In this document: piece after piece, positions 45,934 to 54,615 of the stretch
How the letters are laid out: each line of letters begins with the position of its first letter
Position numbering within the stretch: the stretch's first letter is position 1
Source of the DNA: Hyphomonadaceae bacterium
GTDB lineage: Bacteria; Pseudomonadota; Alphaproteobacteria; Caulobacterales; Hyphomonadaceae
Assembly: GCA_030697555.1 (NCBI GenBank)
Contig: JAUYPV010000070.1
Location: 19,347 to 83,346 of the forward strand
Reading direction: 5' to 3'
DNA length: 64,000 bases
The notes under the pieces: model-generated
The model's database searches: none
The model's input: the letters and a program-made list of their open reading frames with translations, nothing else
What the model was told of the DNA's origin: nothing
Made by a program: the position numbers and the translations under genes

Positions 45934-46296
45934 CTACTTGTCATCGTCATCCACGTGCAGGGCGTGCAGCACACGATGCAGCACTGGCGCTAGAACAACA
46001 CCCGCCAGCACGACGAACAGCAGGCCGGCGAACAGGGCATAGGCGCCAGCGAAGATCTTGCCCGCGTCGTTCGTCACCGGATCGACCGGCCCCATGCCGC
46101 CCAGGATCATCGCGGCGTTGAGGAAGGCATCGATCCAAGTCATGCCGCCGACCAAGTAGTAGTAACCCGCCATTCCGCCACCCAGCGCGATGGCGATGAC
46201 GATCAGCGCAAACAGCAGGTTGCCCAGGAGCCTGCCGGCGAACTGCATCGGCGAGGCAAGCGGGGCTTCCTTGTAGTCGAAATTGAACAGCGCCAT
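45934..46296 (-). CDS. Small two-to-three-helix membrane protein, ion-channel-like
   Basis: A 120-residue protein. A transmembrane helix (about 21-50, GNLLFALIVIAIALGGGMAGYYYLV) is followed by a re-entrant-like segment WIDAFLNAAMILGGMGPVDPV and a second long helix KIFAGAYALFAGLLFVVLAGVVLAPVLH, ending in a His/Asp tail. This layout looks like a 2-TM channel subunit with a pore loop, but GGMGPV is not the K+ filter TVGYG. GGGAGG precedes ATG 46296. Function unknown. Confidence 0.78.
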   Translation of the reverse strand: MALFNFDYKEAPLASPMQFAGRLLGNLLFALIVIAIALGGGMAGYYYLVGGMTWIDAFLNAAMILGGMGPVDPVTNDAGKIFAGAYALFAGLLFVVLAGVVLAPVLHRVLHALHVDDDDK

Positions 46297-46405
46297 TTGA
46301 TCCCTCCCGGACGATTGCCCGCTGCGACTATCCGCCCTGTGCATTGAGCCCGCAATGGACCACTGCTAAGACCCCCGCGTTCTCATCAAATCGGGGTCGC
46401 TGCCC

Positions 46406-47488
46406 ATGCCTGCCAACACCCAGACGCTTCTTCTCCTGCCTGGCGACGGCATCGGGCCGGAAGTAACGGCTGAAGCTCGCCGGGTGGCCGAGATGGTGGC
46501 GCCCGACCTCCAGCTCGAGGAAGCCCTGTTCGGCGGCGTCAGCTATGACGCGCATGGCGAGCCGCTGACAAAAGAAGTCATGGCGCGCGCCCACGAAGTC
46601 GACGCGATCCTCATGGGCGCGGTCGGCGGGCCGAAATGGGATGGCGTACCGCGCTCCAAGCGGCCGGAGGCGGCGCTGCTGGCGATGCGCAAGGCTCTCG
46701 ATGTCTACGCCAACCTGCGCCCGGCCTTCTGTTTCCCCGCCCTCGCCTCGTCCTCGGCGCTGAAACAGCACCTGGTCGAAGGCCTCGATATCCTGATCGT
46801 GCGCGAGCTGACCTCAGGCGTTTATTTCGGCGAACCGAAAGAGATCACCCAGCTTGCTAACGGCGAGCGCCGGGGCGTCGATACGCAAAGCTATACGTCG
46901 GGTGAGATCCGCCGCGTCGCCGCACGAGCGTTCGAACTGGCGCGCGGACGCAAGGGCAAAGGCCAGCGCTTCGGTGGCGTGCTCTCGTGCGAGAAATCCA
47001 ATGTGATGGAATCCGGAGTGCTGTGGCGCGAGGAAGTGACCAAGCTTCACAAGGAGCAATATTCCGACGTGCAGCTCGACCATATGCTGGCCGACGCCGC
47101 CGCGATGCACCTGGTGAAAGCGCCGAAAGACATCAACGTGCTGCTCGCTGACAACCTGTTTGGCGACATTCTCTCGGACGAAGCCGCGATGCTGACCGGC
47201 TCGATCGGCATGCTGCCGTCGGCGGCGCTGGGCGATCCAGGCGTGCCGGGTCTCTACGAACCGGTGCACGGCTCGGCCCCCGACATCGCCGGCAAAGGCC
47301 TCGCCAACCCGTGCGCTGCAATCCTGTCGCTGGAAATGGTGATGCGCTGGAGCCTTGGTCGTCCCGACGCCGCCGATCGCATCTTCAAGGCGGTCAACGC
47401 CGCTCTCGACGCCGGCGCCCGCACCGCCGACATCGGCGGCAAGCTCTCCACGCGCCAGATGGGCGATGCGATCCTGAAGCAGCTCTAG
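46406..47488 (+). CDS. leuB: 3-isopropylmalate dehydrogenase
   Basis: A 360-residue NAD-dependent enzyme. GDGIGPEVTAEARRVAE starts the fold; DAILMGAVGGPKWDG, NLRPAFCFP, LLADNLFGDILSDEAAML and PVHGSAPDIAGKGLANP carry the catalytic Lys/Tyr and metal Asp. It converts 3-isopropylmalate to 2-oxoisocaproate. The length is normal. It is convergent with the TIR-TPR gene, whose stop lies 2 bases away. Confidence 0.97.
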   Translation: MPANTQTLLLLPGDGIGPEVTAEARRVAEMVAPDLQLEEALFGGVSYDAHGEPLTKEVMARAHEVDAILMGAVGGPKWDGVPRSKRPEAALLAMRKALDVYANLRPAFCFPALASSSALKQHLVEGLDILIVRELTSGVYFGEPKEITQLANGERRGVDTQSYTSGEIRRVAARAFELARGRKGKGQRFGGVLSCEKSNVMESGVLWREEVTKLHKEQYSDVQLDHMLADAAAMHLVKAPKDINVLLADNLFGDILSDEAAMLTGSIGMLPSAALGDPGVPGLYEPVHGSAPDIAGKGLANPCAAILSLEMVMRWSLGRPDAADRIFKAVNAALDAGARTADIGGKLSTRQMGDAILKQL

Positions 47489-47490
47489 CC

Positions 47491-49929
47491 TTACTTGGAG
47501 CGCTGCCGCAGGTCGGAGAGCCACGGCTTGTCCGTGGCGGCCAGGGTTCCGTCGGCGGCCATCTTTTCCACGATCCCGAGCGCCTTGCGCCACCAGGCCT
47601 TGTCGTCCGTTGCTTGCGCCATCTGGGCGTAGTTCACGACCAGATCGCGTTGATAGAGGACTATAGACGGATCGCGCTGGGCGACCGCCTCGGTAAGCTT
47701 GAGTCCCTTCTCGTAGTAGCCGAGAGCGCCAGCCTTGTCGTTCTGGGTAAGCGCCAGGTTGCCGAGCGTGCCATAGCTTACCGACAGGTTGCGCTGGAAC
47801 GGAACGCTCTCGGGGTCTATCGCCACCAGAGCTTCGAAAATCTTGAGTCCGCTCTCGTAGCTCTTCTTTGCCTCAGCAGGATTGCTCTCCTGCATCGCCA
47901 GTGCGGCAGCAAGATCGAAGCTGTGCGCGAACTGGAGCTGCGCTTCGGCATTTGCCGGATCGAGCATGGCCAGCTTCAGCCGAGCCAGACGAACAGCATC
48001 GGCGTGCGCCCTGGCGCCGGCGAGGTCGTTGCCATCTAGGAGGAGGTCGGCGAGCCTGGCGTGGCTGACCGCGAGATCGTTCCGGAACTCGATGTTGACC
48101 GGGTCGAGCTTCACGAGCTGCTGAGCGATCTCGAGCCCCTTCTGGTAGTGCTCCCTCGCCTCTCCGCTGTCGCCGACCTCCTTCGCCAGATCGCCCAGGA
48201 ATTGGCGACTCATGACGAGGGCGTGCTGGGCGCTGGTGTGCATGGCGTCGATCTTCGCGGCCTGCTCCGATGCCCTGAAGGCCGCCTCGTAGTGCTCCTT
48301 CGCCTCCTTGTAGCTGCCAAGGGCCTGCGCGATCTGGCCAAGACGGGTGTGGCTGAGGGACAGGTCATTCTGGAAGACGACGCTCCCCGGATCCGCCGCC
48401 ACCAGCCGCTCGGCTTCACCGAGCGCAGCGCGCGAACGCAGGTTGGCGCCGCGCATGTCGCCGGCGGCGAAAGCCAGATCGCCTAGCTTGCTGTTGCTGA
48501 CAACGAGGTCGCGGGACAGGCGTGACGCTTTCGGATCGAGGTCCGTCAGTTCCATCCGAAGCTTCAGGCTCTCTTCGTAGCGGAGCGCCGCCTCATCCGG
48601 ATCGCCGCGCAACTGCGCCACGTCGCCGACCCAGTCGAGACTGCTTGCCATGTCACGCAGCACGTTGGGGTTCTTGGGCGCGATCTTGACGAACTGCTCG
48701 GAGACATCGAGCGCCGACCTGAACCAAACGTCCGCCGCCGAAACGTCGCCCTGCCGGAGCGCGACCGCACCCAACCGGTCGTAGCTGATGGCGAGGTCCT
48801 CGTAGGGAATCGTGTTGGCGATCTCGTAGCGGTTCCGCAGGCGCCTCGCTTCCGACAGGCCGACTTCGAAATGTGTCTTCGCCCCGGCGAGATCCCCCAT
48901 GGAGACCAGGACGTCGCCGACCAGGTTGTTGGTGATCATCCGCAGACGCTCGCGGGTCGGACTCTCGCCATACTTGTCCTGTAGGAGGTCGGCTGTATCG
49001 ACAGCTCTCTTTGCCGTCTTGAGAGCCTCAACGCTTCGCCCGACCTCGAGGTAGTGGCTGGCGTAAAGCATCGAAAGCTCAGCCTGCTTCGCCAGAAGCA
49101 TCGGGCTGTCGGGCGCCAACGCAAACGCCGCATCGGTCAGGGTCTTGGCGAATCCGAGGTCGCCCTCCACCTCGGCGGTGGTCATGCTTCCACGTTCCTC
49201 GAAGACGGTGTCGACCTTGCCCACCAGCTGGTCGAGCAACTGGATCAGTGCGCCCTGCAGCTTTTCACTCCGATCGAGTGCGACCCACCCTGCGGCGCAG
49301 GCGCCGAGAAAGAGAAAGGCGAACCCGCCCACTATGCCGGCGGCTAGCCGCCTGCTTGCCCTTGCTCGCCCGGCCTCGCGGTCTTTCAGCTCACCAAACC
49401 CCAGCCCAAGCAGACCAGCGATCAGCTTGAGAGTTCCGTCGTTCCAACCATCAGCCTCGCGGCGAATGTCCGCAGCGAGCGGCACGTCGCCGTCTTCGGT
49501 TTGCAGCGCCTTGGGGAAGACGTGTTCGGGATTGCCGTCGACGACGACGGCGTGGATACGGTCGCCGCGGCCAAGGCGCTGGAAGGTCTCGATCTCCCAG
49601 GCGACCCACTCGCTCTTGGCCGAATTCGGGCTGCACAGGACGACCAGGTGGTCGGACGCTTCAAGGACGCGGGCGATTTCGGATCTGATGTGGGCGGCGG
49701 TCGCCTCCTCGTCCCGGTCGCGGAAACAAGGGTAGAGCTTTTCGGGCACAGGCCCGACGAGTGTCGGCTTGCCGTGCAGCGCCTTTGGCGGCCGATAGCC
49801 GTCGACCCTGTTGAACAGGCGTTTTCCGATGGCGCGGTCGGCGTGATTGTAGCTGAAAAACGCCTTGTAGCGGCGCACCGGCGCTGCGCCATCCTTAGCA
49901 ATGCCGCCTGGGGCCTCACCGACCACCAT
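47491..49929 (-). CDS. TIR-domain protein with transmembrane helix and TPR array
   Basis: An 812-residue protein. An N-terminal TIR domain (about residues 20-160) shows RYKAFFSYNHADRAIGKRLF, PCFRDRDEEATAAHIRSEI and VLCSPNSAKSEWVAWEIETF, with the TIR glutamate at Glu112. A TM helix follows (about 194-217), then many TPR-like repeats of about 50 residues with the recurring core xxNDLAVSHxRLGDxA. This is a TIR-TM-TPR architecture with the TIR domain cytoplasmic or external depending on topology. Bacterial TIR domains can cleave NAD and many act in phage defence. It sits between leuB and asd. AGGGGAC precedes the start. Confidence 0.9.
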   Translation of the reverse strand: MVVGEAPGGIAKDGAAPVRRYKAFFSYNHADRAIGKRLFNRVDGYRPPKALHGKPTLVGPVPEKLYPCFRDRDEEATAAHIRSEIARVLEASDHLVVLCSPNSAKSEWVAWEIETFQRLGRGDRIHAVVVDGNPEHVFPKALQTEDGDVPLAADIRREADGWNDGTLKLIAGLLGLGFGELKDREAGRARASRRLAAGIVGGFAFLFLGACAAGWVALDRSEKLQGALIQLLDQLVGKVDTVFEERGSMTTAEVEGDLGFAKTLTDAAFALAPDSPMLLAKQAELSMLYASHYLEVGRSVEALKTAKRAVDTADLLQDKYGESPTRERLRMITNNLVGDVLVSMGDLAGAKTHFEVGLSEARRLRNRYEIANTIPYEDLAISYDRLGAVALRQGDVSAADVWFRSALDVSEQFVKIAPKNPNVLRDMASSLDWVGDVAQLRGDPDEAALRYEESLKLRMELTDLDPKASRLSRDLVVSNSKLGDLAFAAGDMRGANLRSRAALGEAERLVAADPGSVVFQNDLSLSHTRLGQIAQALGSYKEAKEHYEAAFRASEQAAKIDAMHTSAQHALVMSRQFLGDLAKEVGDSGEAREHYQKGLEIAQQLVKLDPVNIEFRNDLAVSHARLADLLLDGNDLAGARAHADAVRLARLKLAMLDPANAEAQLQFAHSFDLAAALAMQESNPAEAKKSYESGLKIFEALVAIDPESVPFQRNLSVSYGTLGNLALTQNDKAGALGYYEKGLKLTEAVAQRDPSIVLYQRDLVVNYAQMAQATDDKAWWRKALGIVEKMAADGTLAATDKPWLSDLRQRSK

Positions 49930-49985
49930 GTCCCCTCACACAGACCGCCCAACTTCTCATGGCGGGTCTAGGCGGTCCAGCGGAG

Positions 49986-50363
49986 CTAGCTGTAATCGCA
50001 GATCCGGGCGAGGCGGCTGTCGCGGAACTCGAATATGGTCGCGCCGCGGATCGAGACGTGCTCGCCGGGGCGGACGTTCTGGCCGAGTTCGGCGGCGGCG
50101 ACGCCGGAAAACACGGTTTCGGCGGCGACGCGCTGGCCGTCCACGATCAGGGCGACAACCTCGTGCCGGCGCTCGCGGAAGGCCCGCGTCGTCGCCTCGA
50201 GGATTTCGCGCATTTCTTCCTTGCCCTTGAGCTTTATCGAGCCGCTCGGGTTGGTGATGGTCTCGAACTCCACATCCTCGGCGCAGCAGTCGAGCATGCC
50301 GTCGATATCGTTGTCGTTGTAGAAACCGACGTAACGCCTCACCACATTGGCAACGTCAGACAT
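49986..50363 (-). CDS. SnoaL/NTF2-like protein
   Basis: A 125-residue protein: NVVRRYVGFYNDNDIDGMLDCC, DVEFETITNPSGSIKLKGKEE, EVVALIVDGQRVAAETVFSG and TIFEFRDSRLARICDY. This is a typical ketosteroid isomerase/SnoaL-like fold, mostly cytoplasmic, with unknown ligand. Asp and His positions for catalysis are not certain. It precedes the TIR gene on the same strand by 57 bases, but a shared function is not implied. Confidence 0.88.
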   Translation of the reverse strand: MSDVANVVRRYVGFYNDNDIDGMLDCCAEDVEFETITNPSGSIKLKGKEEMREILEATTRAFRERRHEVVALIVDGQRVAAETVFSGVAAAELGQNVRPGEHVSIRGATIFEFRDSRLARICDYS

Positions 50364-50542
50364 GGCTGCTCCGGCCTCACGCCAGGACTAGGCCCGGCGG
50401 CAAATAGTGGATACTCCGGCGCTTCATACGCGAGCAGTGTGGGCCGCGCGAGCCGCCGGTCGTAACTGCGGCGAAGTATCCGCAGGAATGTGACGACAAG
50501 ACGACCGGCAGGGCCCAGGCCCGGCCTTAGAAGGAGGCAGGG

Positions 50543-51574
50543 ATGACGCTTAAAGTCGCAGTGCTGGGAGCGACCGGAACGGTCGGCAAAGAGATCCTGA
50601 GCGTGATGGCGGAGCGCGGCTTTCCGGCTGACGAGGTCTATGCGCTATCCTCCCGCAAGGTGATGGGGAGCGAGGTCACCTTCGGCGAAAAGACTCTGAA
50701 ATCAAAGGATGTCGAAGAATTCGACTTTGCCTCTGTGCAACTCTGCATCATGGCGACGGGCGACCCCGCGGCGCGCAAATGGGGCAACAAGGCAGCCCAG
50801 GCCGGCTGCATCGTGATCGACACGTCGCGGGCCTTCCGGATGGACCCGCAGGTGCCGCTTGTGGCGCCCTCGGTGAACCCGGCGGCCGTCGAAGGATGGT
50901 CCAAGCGCCGGATTGTCTCCTGCCCGGATGGAGTGACCGCACAGCTGGCGACGGTGCTGAAACCCCTGCACGAGGCGGCCGGCGTCGAACGTGTCGTAGT
51001 CGCAACGTATCAGTCGGTGTCCGGCGAGGGCCAGCGGGCCATCGACGAGCTGTGGGTCCAGACCAAGGGCCTTTATGTGAACCAGGCCCCGGATCCCAAG
51101 GAGTTCCCACGCCAGATCGCCTTCAATGTCATCCCACAGATCGACGATTTCATGGATGATGGCTTCACCGAGGAGGAATGGCGCATCTCGGCCGAGGTCA
51201 GGAAAATCATCGACAACGACATCCAGGTGGTCGCGACCTGCGTGCGGGTGCCGACCTTCGTGGGCATTGGCGAGGCGGTGCATATCGAGCTGGCCGAGCC
51301 GCTGTCGGCTTCCGATGCGCGCGCCATTCTCCGGGAAGCGCCGGGCGTGATGGTGGTCGACAAGCGCGAGGAAGAGGACGGCTACATGACGCCGGTGCAA
51401 TCTGTTGGGGAATGGGCGACGTTCGTCTCCCGGGTGCGCGACGACCCGACGGTCGAGAACGGCCTTGCGATGTGGATCGTCTCCGACGACCTGCACAACG
51501 GATCGGCCCTTCTGGCGGTGCAGACGGCTGAATTGCTGTTGAACCGGGGCGCCTTCAACCCCGGCGCGGCATGA
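50543..51574 (+). CDS. asd: Aspartate-semialdehyde dehydrogenase homologue lacking catalytic Cys and His
   Basis: A 343-residue protein aligning end to end with bacterial Asd: KVAVLGATGTVGKEIL, SVSGEGQRAIDELW, AFNVIPQIDDFMDDGFTEEE and ENGLAMWIVSDDLHNGSAL. The usual active-site NCST is replaced: residues read SCPDGVTAQL, so the Cys position is Gly130 (a Cys sits three residues earlier). The catalytic His of GHSE is Ile242 (GIGEAV). Arg99, Arg235 and Gln157 remain. It may have lost activity or changed function. AAGGAGG lies before the ATG. It lies in the leu neighbourhood, where asd is normal. Confidence 0.9.
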   Translation: MTLKVAVLGATGTVGKEILSVMAERGFPADEVYALSSRKVMGSEVTFGEKTLKSKDVEEFDFASVQLCIMATGDPAARKWGNKAAQAGCIVIDTSRAFRMDPQVPLVAPSVNPAAVEGWSKRRIVSCPDGVTAQLATVLKPLHEAAGVERVVVATYQSVSGEGQRAIDELWVQTKGLYVNQAPDPKEFPRQIAFNVIPQIDDFMDDGFTEEEWRISAEVRKIIDNDIQVVATCVRVPTFVGIGEAVHIELAEPLSASDARAILREAPGVMVVDKREEEDGYMTPVQSVGEWATFVSRVRDDPTVENGLAMWIVSDDLHNGSALLAVQTAELLLNRGAFNPGAA

Positions 51575-51674
51575 AACTGTCGACGGGCGGCTAGGAGTTT
51601 TTCTCCAGCCCCAGTCTAGAAGTAATGTCGTTTTGCCGGTTACGCCGCCCGGTGAAGTCCCCTATCTAGCCGCA

Positions 51675-52610
51675 ATGCCGACCAACGCCGAAACACGCAC
51701 CGGCCTGCTTGCCGCCATAGGCGCCTACGGGCTGTGGGGCTTCCTGCCGCTTTACTTCAAGCTGCTCGGAGAGACCTCGCCGACGGTGATCCTGGCGCAC
51801 AGGATCGTGTGGTCGGTGCCGACCGCGCTGATCCTGATCATCGCGGCGGGCAAGTGGAGTGAGTTCGTCGCCCTCCGCAAGCAGCGCAACGTGCTGTTCG
51901 CCCTGCTCGCCTCCAGCCTCGCCATCGCCGCCAACTGGACGATCTATATCTGGGCCGTGACGCACAGCCGCGTGCTGGAAGGCAGCCTAGGCTATTTCAT
52001 CAACCCACTGATCACGTTCGTCTTCGCCGCTATGCTGTTCGGCGAGAAGTTCAGGCCGCTGCAGATCGCAGCCGTCGGCATTGCCGCGGCGGGCGTGCTC
52101 AACCAGACGCTGGTGGTCGGCGAGTTCCCCTGGATCTCTCTGTCGCTTGCCTTCTCGTTTGCGATCTATGGCGCGCTACGCAAGCAGATCCCGGTCGACA
52201 GCCGCGTCGGCTTCGGGATGGAAGCACTCTGGCTCGCGCCGGCCGCAGCACTCTACCTCCTGTTCTTCCTGCCTGCCGGCACGCACGCGTTCGGCAGCGG
52301 CGATATCGGCTATGTCATGCTGCTGTTGCTGGCGGGGCCGTTCACTGCTGCGCCGTTGATTCTGTTCGGTATGGGGGCGCGCCGGCTGAAGCTGTCGACC
52401 ATCGGCGTGCTGCAGTATATCGGCCCCAGCCTGCAGTTCGTGATCGCGCTAGCGTTGGGCGAGCCGTTCACGCCAGGCCATGCCGTGACCTTCGGCCTGA
52501 TCTGGCTGGGTGTGATCCTGTTCACCTTTTCAGCTCTTCGCGCCGACCGCCGCGCGGCCGCTGCCGCCATTACCCCTGCCACTCCAGCTGTCTCCCCGAC
52601 AGCCGATTAA
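51675..52610 (+). CDS. rarD: EamA/RarD-type drug/metabolite transporter
   Basis: A 311-residue, ten-helix inner-membrane protein. RarD signatures: GLLAAIGAYGLWGFLPLYFK, AHRIVWSVPTALIL, ANWTIYIWAVTHSRVLEGSLGYFINPL and RLKLSTIGVLQYIGPSLQF. RarD exports or permits uptake of unknown small molecules. The start is ATG 51675 as the first helix begins soon after. A hairpin that ends minus-strand transcripts lies after the gene. Confidence 0.93.
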   Translation: MPTNAETRTGLLAAIGAYGLWGFLPLYFKLLGETSPTVILAHRIVWSVPTALILIIAAGKWSEFVALRKQRNVLFALLASSLAIAANWTIYIWAVTHSRVLEGSLGYFINPLITFVFAAMLFGEKFRPLQIAAVGIAAAGVLNQTLVVGEFPWISLSLAFSFAIYGALRKQIPVDSRVGFGMEALWLAPAAALYLLFFLPAGTHAFGSGDIGYVMLLLLAGPFTAAPLILFGMGARRLKLSTIGVLQYIGPSLQFVIALALGEPFTPGHAVTFGLIWLGVILFTFSALRADRRAAAAAITPATPAVSPTAD

Positions 52611-52646
52611 GGTAACCGGTGTCCCTGCTGCAACCGCAAACAAAAA

Positions 52647-52671
52647 CCCCGCGGCGCCTAGCGCTGCGGGG
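52647..52671 (-). terminator. Minus-oriented Rho-independent terminator
   Basis: CCCCGCGGCGC (52647-52657) pairs with GCGCTGCGGGG (52661-52671) with one G-T pair and loop CTA. On the minus strand the stem is followed by TTTTTGTTTG. No annotated minus-strand gene ends here. It may also limit rarD transcription in the plus sense. Confidence 0.55.
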
Positions 52672-52836
52672 TGAGAAGGCTTGCCATGCGAAGTCGCGGA
52701 GAGCGATTTCGAGATCTATCTCGCAAGTCCGGCGCCAACGCTGCTGGGCGAGTTTTAACTGAATAAATCGCGGCAATCCGGTTAACGCCGATGTCCCGGG
52801 AAGGGTTGTTTTAAGATTTTCCGACGATGATCCGTC

Positions 52837-52864
52837 ACAGGCGAAGGCTCGCTGTCTTTTTTTT
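52837..52864 (+). terminator. Plus-oriented Rho-independent terminator with T8 tail
   Basis: ACAG-g-CGA pairs with TCG-CTGT (one bulge) around AGGC, and eight T residues follow (52857-52864). It is 230 bases after rarD and 115 bases before the Hpt gene. It ends either a long rarD 3' UTR or a small RNA. Confidence 0.65.
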
Positions 52865-52978
52865 GTACGCGAAAAAAACGGCGGCCGCGCTTCACGCACA
52901 GGAAACCATGCGTGTGATCTACAGCGGCGCAACGGGGCGCCGGTGGGCATAGTAGATTTAAAGGGTTCCGAGGCAGCA

Positions 52979-53365
52979 ATGAGCGCATCAGCCGATCTGA
53001 CCGAATCTCCCGAATGGGAATCCGCTCGCGCGGAGTGGTGGCAGACCACACAGGGTGAGCTCGCGCGCCTGCAGAAGACGGTGAACGAAGCTGCTCCCGG
53101 CACGCTGAAGCTCGAGACCATCTATGCGCCGATGCACGACATGGCGGGCCTCGCCGGCGTGCTGGGCTATCCCCTGCTCGGCAAGATCGCACGCGGGCTG
53201 ATCGAAACGCTGCGCAAGGGCGCTGATCCGCTCGACGAGAGGATGCTGACGGTTGCCCGCGCCCACCTTGCGGCGCTGGTCGCGCTGCATGCCAAGGATG
53301 TGCGCGGCGAAGGCGGACAGGCGGGCGTCGCCGTGCTCGCCAAGCTGGCAAGCATCCACGCCTAA
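52979..53365 (+). CDS. Hpt-domain histidine phosphotransfer protein
   Basis: A 128-residue helical protein with an Hpt motif: APMHDMAGLAGVLGYPLLGKIARGL, in which His53 is the phosphate carrier followed by the usual DM-GLAG and hydrophobic helix. No kinase or receiver is adjacent, but two single-receiver proteins occur in the window, and it could relay to them. GAGG precedes ATG 52979; GTG 52943 is another option. Confidence 0.85.
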   Translation: MSASADLTESPEWESARAEWWQTTQGELARLQKTVNEAAPGTLKLETIYAPMHDMAGLAGVLGYPLLGKIARGLIETLRKGADPLDERMLTVARAHLAALVALHAKDVRGEGGQAGVAVLAKLASIHA

Positions 53366-53407
53366 CACTTCGGCTCTTGCCGCTTTCCTGAATTCAGCTG
53401 CTGTGAA

Positions 53408-54526
53408 CTAGAGGCAGGTGTAGAGCGCGTCGATGATGCGGCTGCGGCGCGCGTCTTCGAGCAGGTGCGTGCCTTGGCGGTTCATGACGTACGCGCCGGC
53501 AAGCCGGGCGTCGGGATCGCCAAAACCGCCCGAACCGCCCCAACCGGAATGCCAAAGCGTGCGGGGATTGGGCCCATAGATCAGCTCGATGTTGCGCATG
53601 ACGCCGGCGGCCAACGACACGCGGCCGGGCAGGATGCGATCCTCGCCGCTGACGCGCTCGCGCGTAAGCTTGTCCCACGTTTCAGCTGACATGGTCCGTG
53701 TCTCGCCGATGCGGCCTTTCTGGGCATAAGCGGTGAACAGGCGCGCGACGGCCTGCGCCGTGCCATGGCCGTTGGCTGAGGGGATTTCCGCCTTGCGCCA
53801 GTCTGCGCCGCCCCGCTGGGGCGCGGCCCAGGGCGTGAGGAAGGCCGCTTTCAACGCGTCGTTCATCGGGCCGAATTTGGTCGATTCCTTCGGCCTCAGC
53901 ATCCAGGCGCAGCGGGAGTGCTCGCTCTCGGGGGTGCCGATGAAGACGTCGATGCCCAGCGGTTCGCAGACATCCTCACGCAGCATCGTTCCGAGCGTGC
54001 GGCCATCAACCCGACGCACGAGCTCACCGGCGATATAGCCCCAGGTGAGCGGGTGGTAGCCCGAACCCTCGCCCCTGCCCCACATCGGCTTGAGTTTCGC
54101 CAGCGCCTCTGACAGCGCGGGCGGATCGAGCCAGAGTTCGGGATCGATCGGTTCGATAAAGCCCGGCACGCCGGCTTGGTGCGACAGCGCTTCGGCGACG
54201 GTGTAGGCGCCTTTGCCCTCGGCGGCGAATTCCGGCCAGTAGCCGGCGAGAGGCTTGTCATAGTCGACGAGCCCACGGTCGACCAGCATGGCGACGATCA
54301 GCGCAGCGAGCGGCTTGGTGGTAGAATAGAGCGGGCACAGCGTGCGCTCATCCCACAGGATTTCACCTTTCCGGTCGGCGGACCCTGCGTGAAGGTCGAC
54401 GACCAGCTCATCGCCGACATAGGCCGCAAAGCCCGCGCCCAGTTCGAGGCCATCCTCGAAATTGGCCTCGAAGGCGTCGCGTACGGGGCCGAAACCAGCG
54501 GCGACAAATCCGGTAGAAATGCTCAT
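53408..54526 (-). CDS. Serine hydrolase (class C beta-lactamase/esterase family)
   Basis: A 372-residue serine hydrolase with beta-lactamase fold. Catalytic Ser68 and Lys71 are in LYSTTKPLAAL; the second motif Tyr is in EGSGYHPLTWGYIAGELV; late GWGGSGGFGD completes the site. Family members include esterase EstB and D-alanyl peptidases (PF00144). The start at 54526 is chosen as the family opening; ATG 54562 is possible. No signal peptide is visible, so a cytoplasmic esterase is likely. Confidence 0.92.
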   Translation of the reverse strand: MSISTGFVAAGFGPVRDAFEANFEDGLELGAGFAAYVGDELVVDLHAGSADRKGEILWDERTLCPLYSTTKPLAALIVAMLVDRGLVDYDKPLAGYWPEFAAEGKGAYTVAEALSHQAGVPGFIEPIDPELWLDPPALSEALAKLKPMWGRGEGSGYHPLTWGYIAGELVRRVDGRTLGTMLREDVCEPLGIDVFIGTPESEHSRCAWMLRPKESTKFGPMNDALKAAFLTPWAAPQRGGADWRKAEIPSANGHGTAQAVARLFTAYAQKGRIGETRTMSAETWDKLTRERVSGEDRILPGRVSLAAGVMRNIELIYGPNPRTLWHSGWGGSGGFGDPDARLAGAYVMNRQGTHLLEDARRSRIIDALYTCL

Positions 54527-54615
54527 GGGCAAAGAGATCGGCGCAGAGGCGTTGCAGGTCAACCGTCATTCAGGTGAAGTCGGGGAGGTGAAGTCGGGCG
54601 GCGGAGGACGGTCCA

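Larger units (their letters stand above)
52611..52978. other. 368-base intergenic region
   Basis: No protein gene that I trust. It holds two terminator-like structures (52647-52671, minus; 52837-52864, plus), which leaves about 165 bases between that might encode a small RNA. Poly-T and poly-A runs flank GTACGCG at 52857-52878. The Hpt gene's promoter should be in the right part. Confidence 0.5.
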
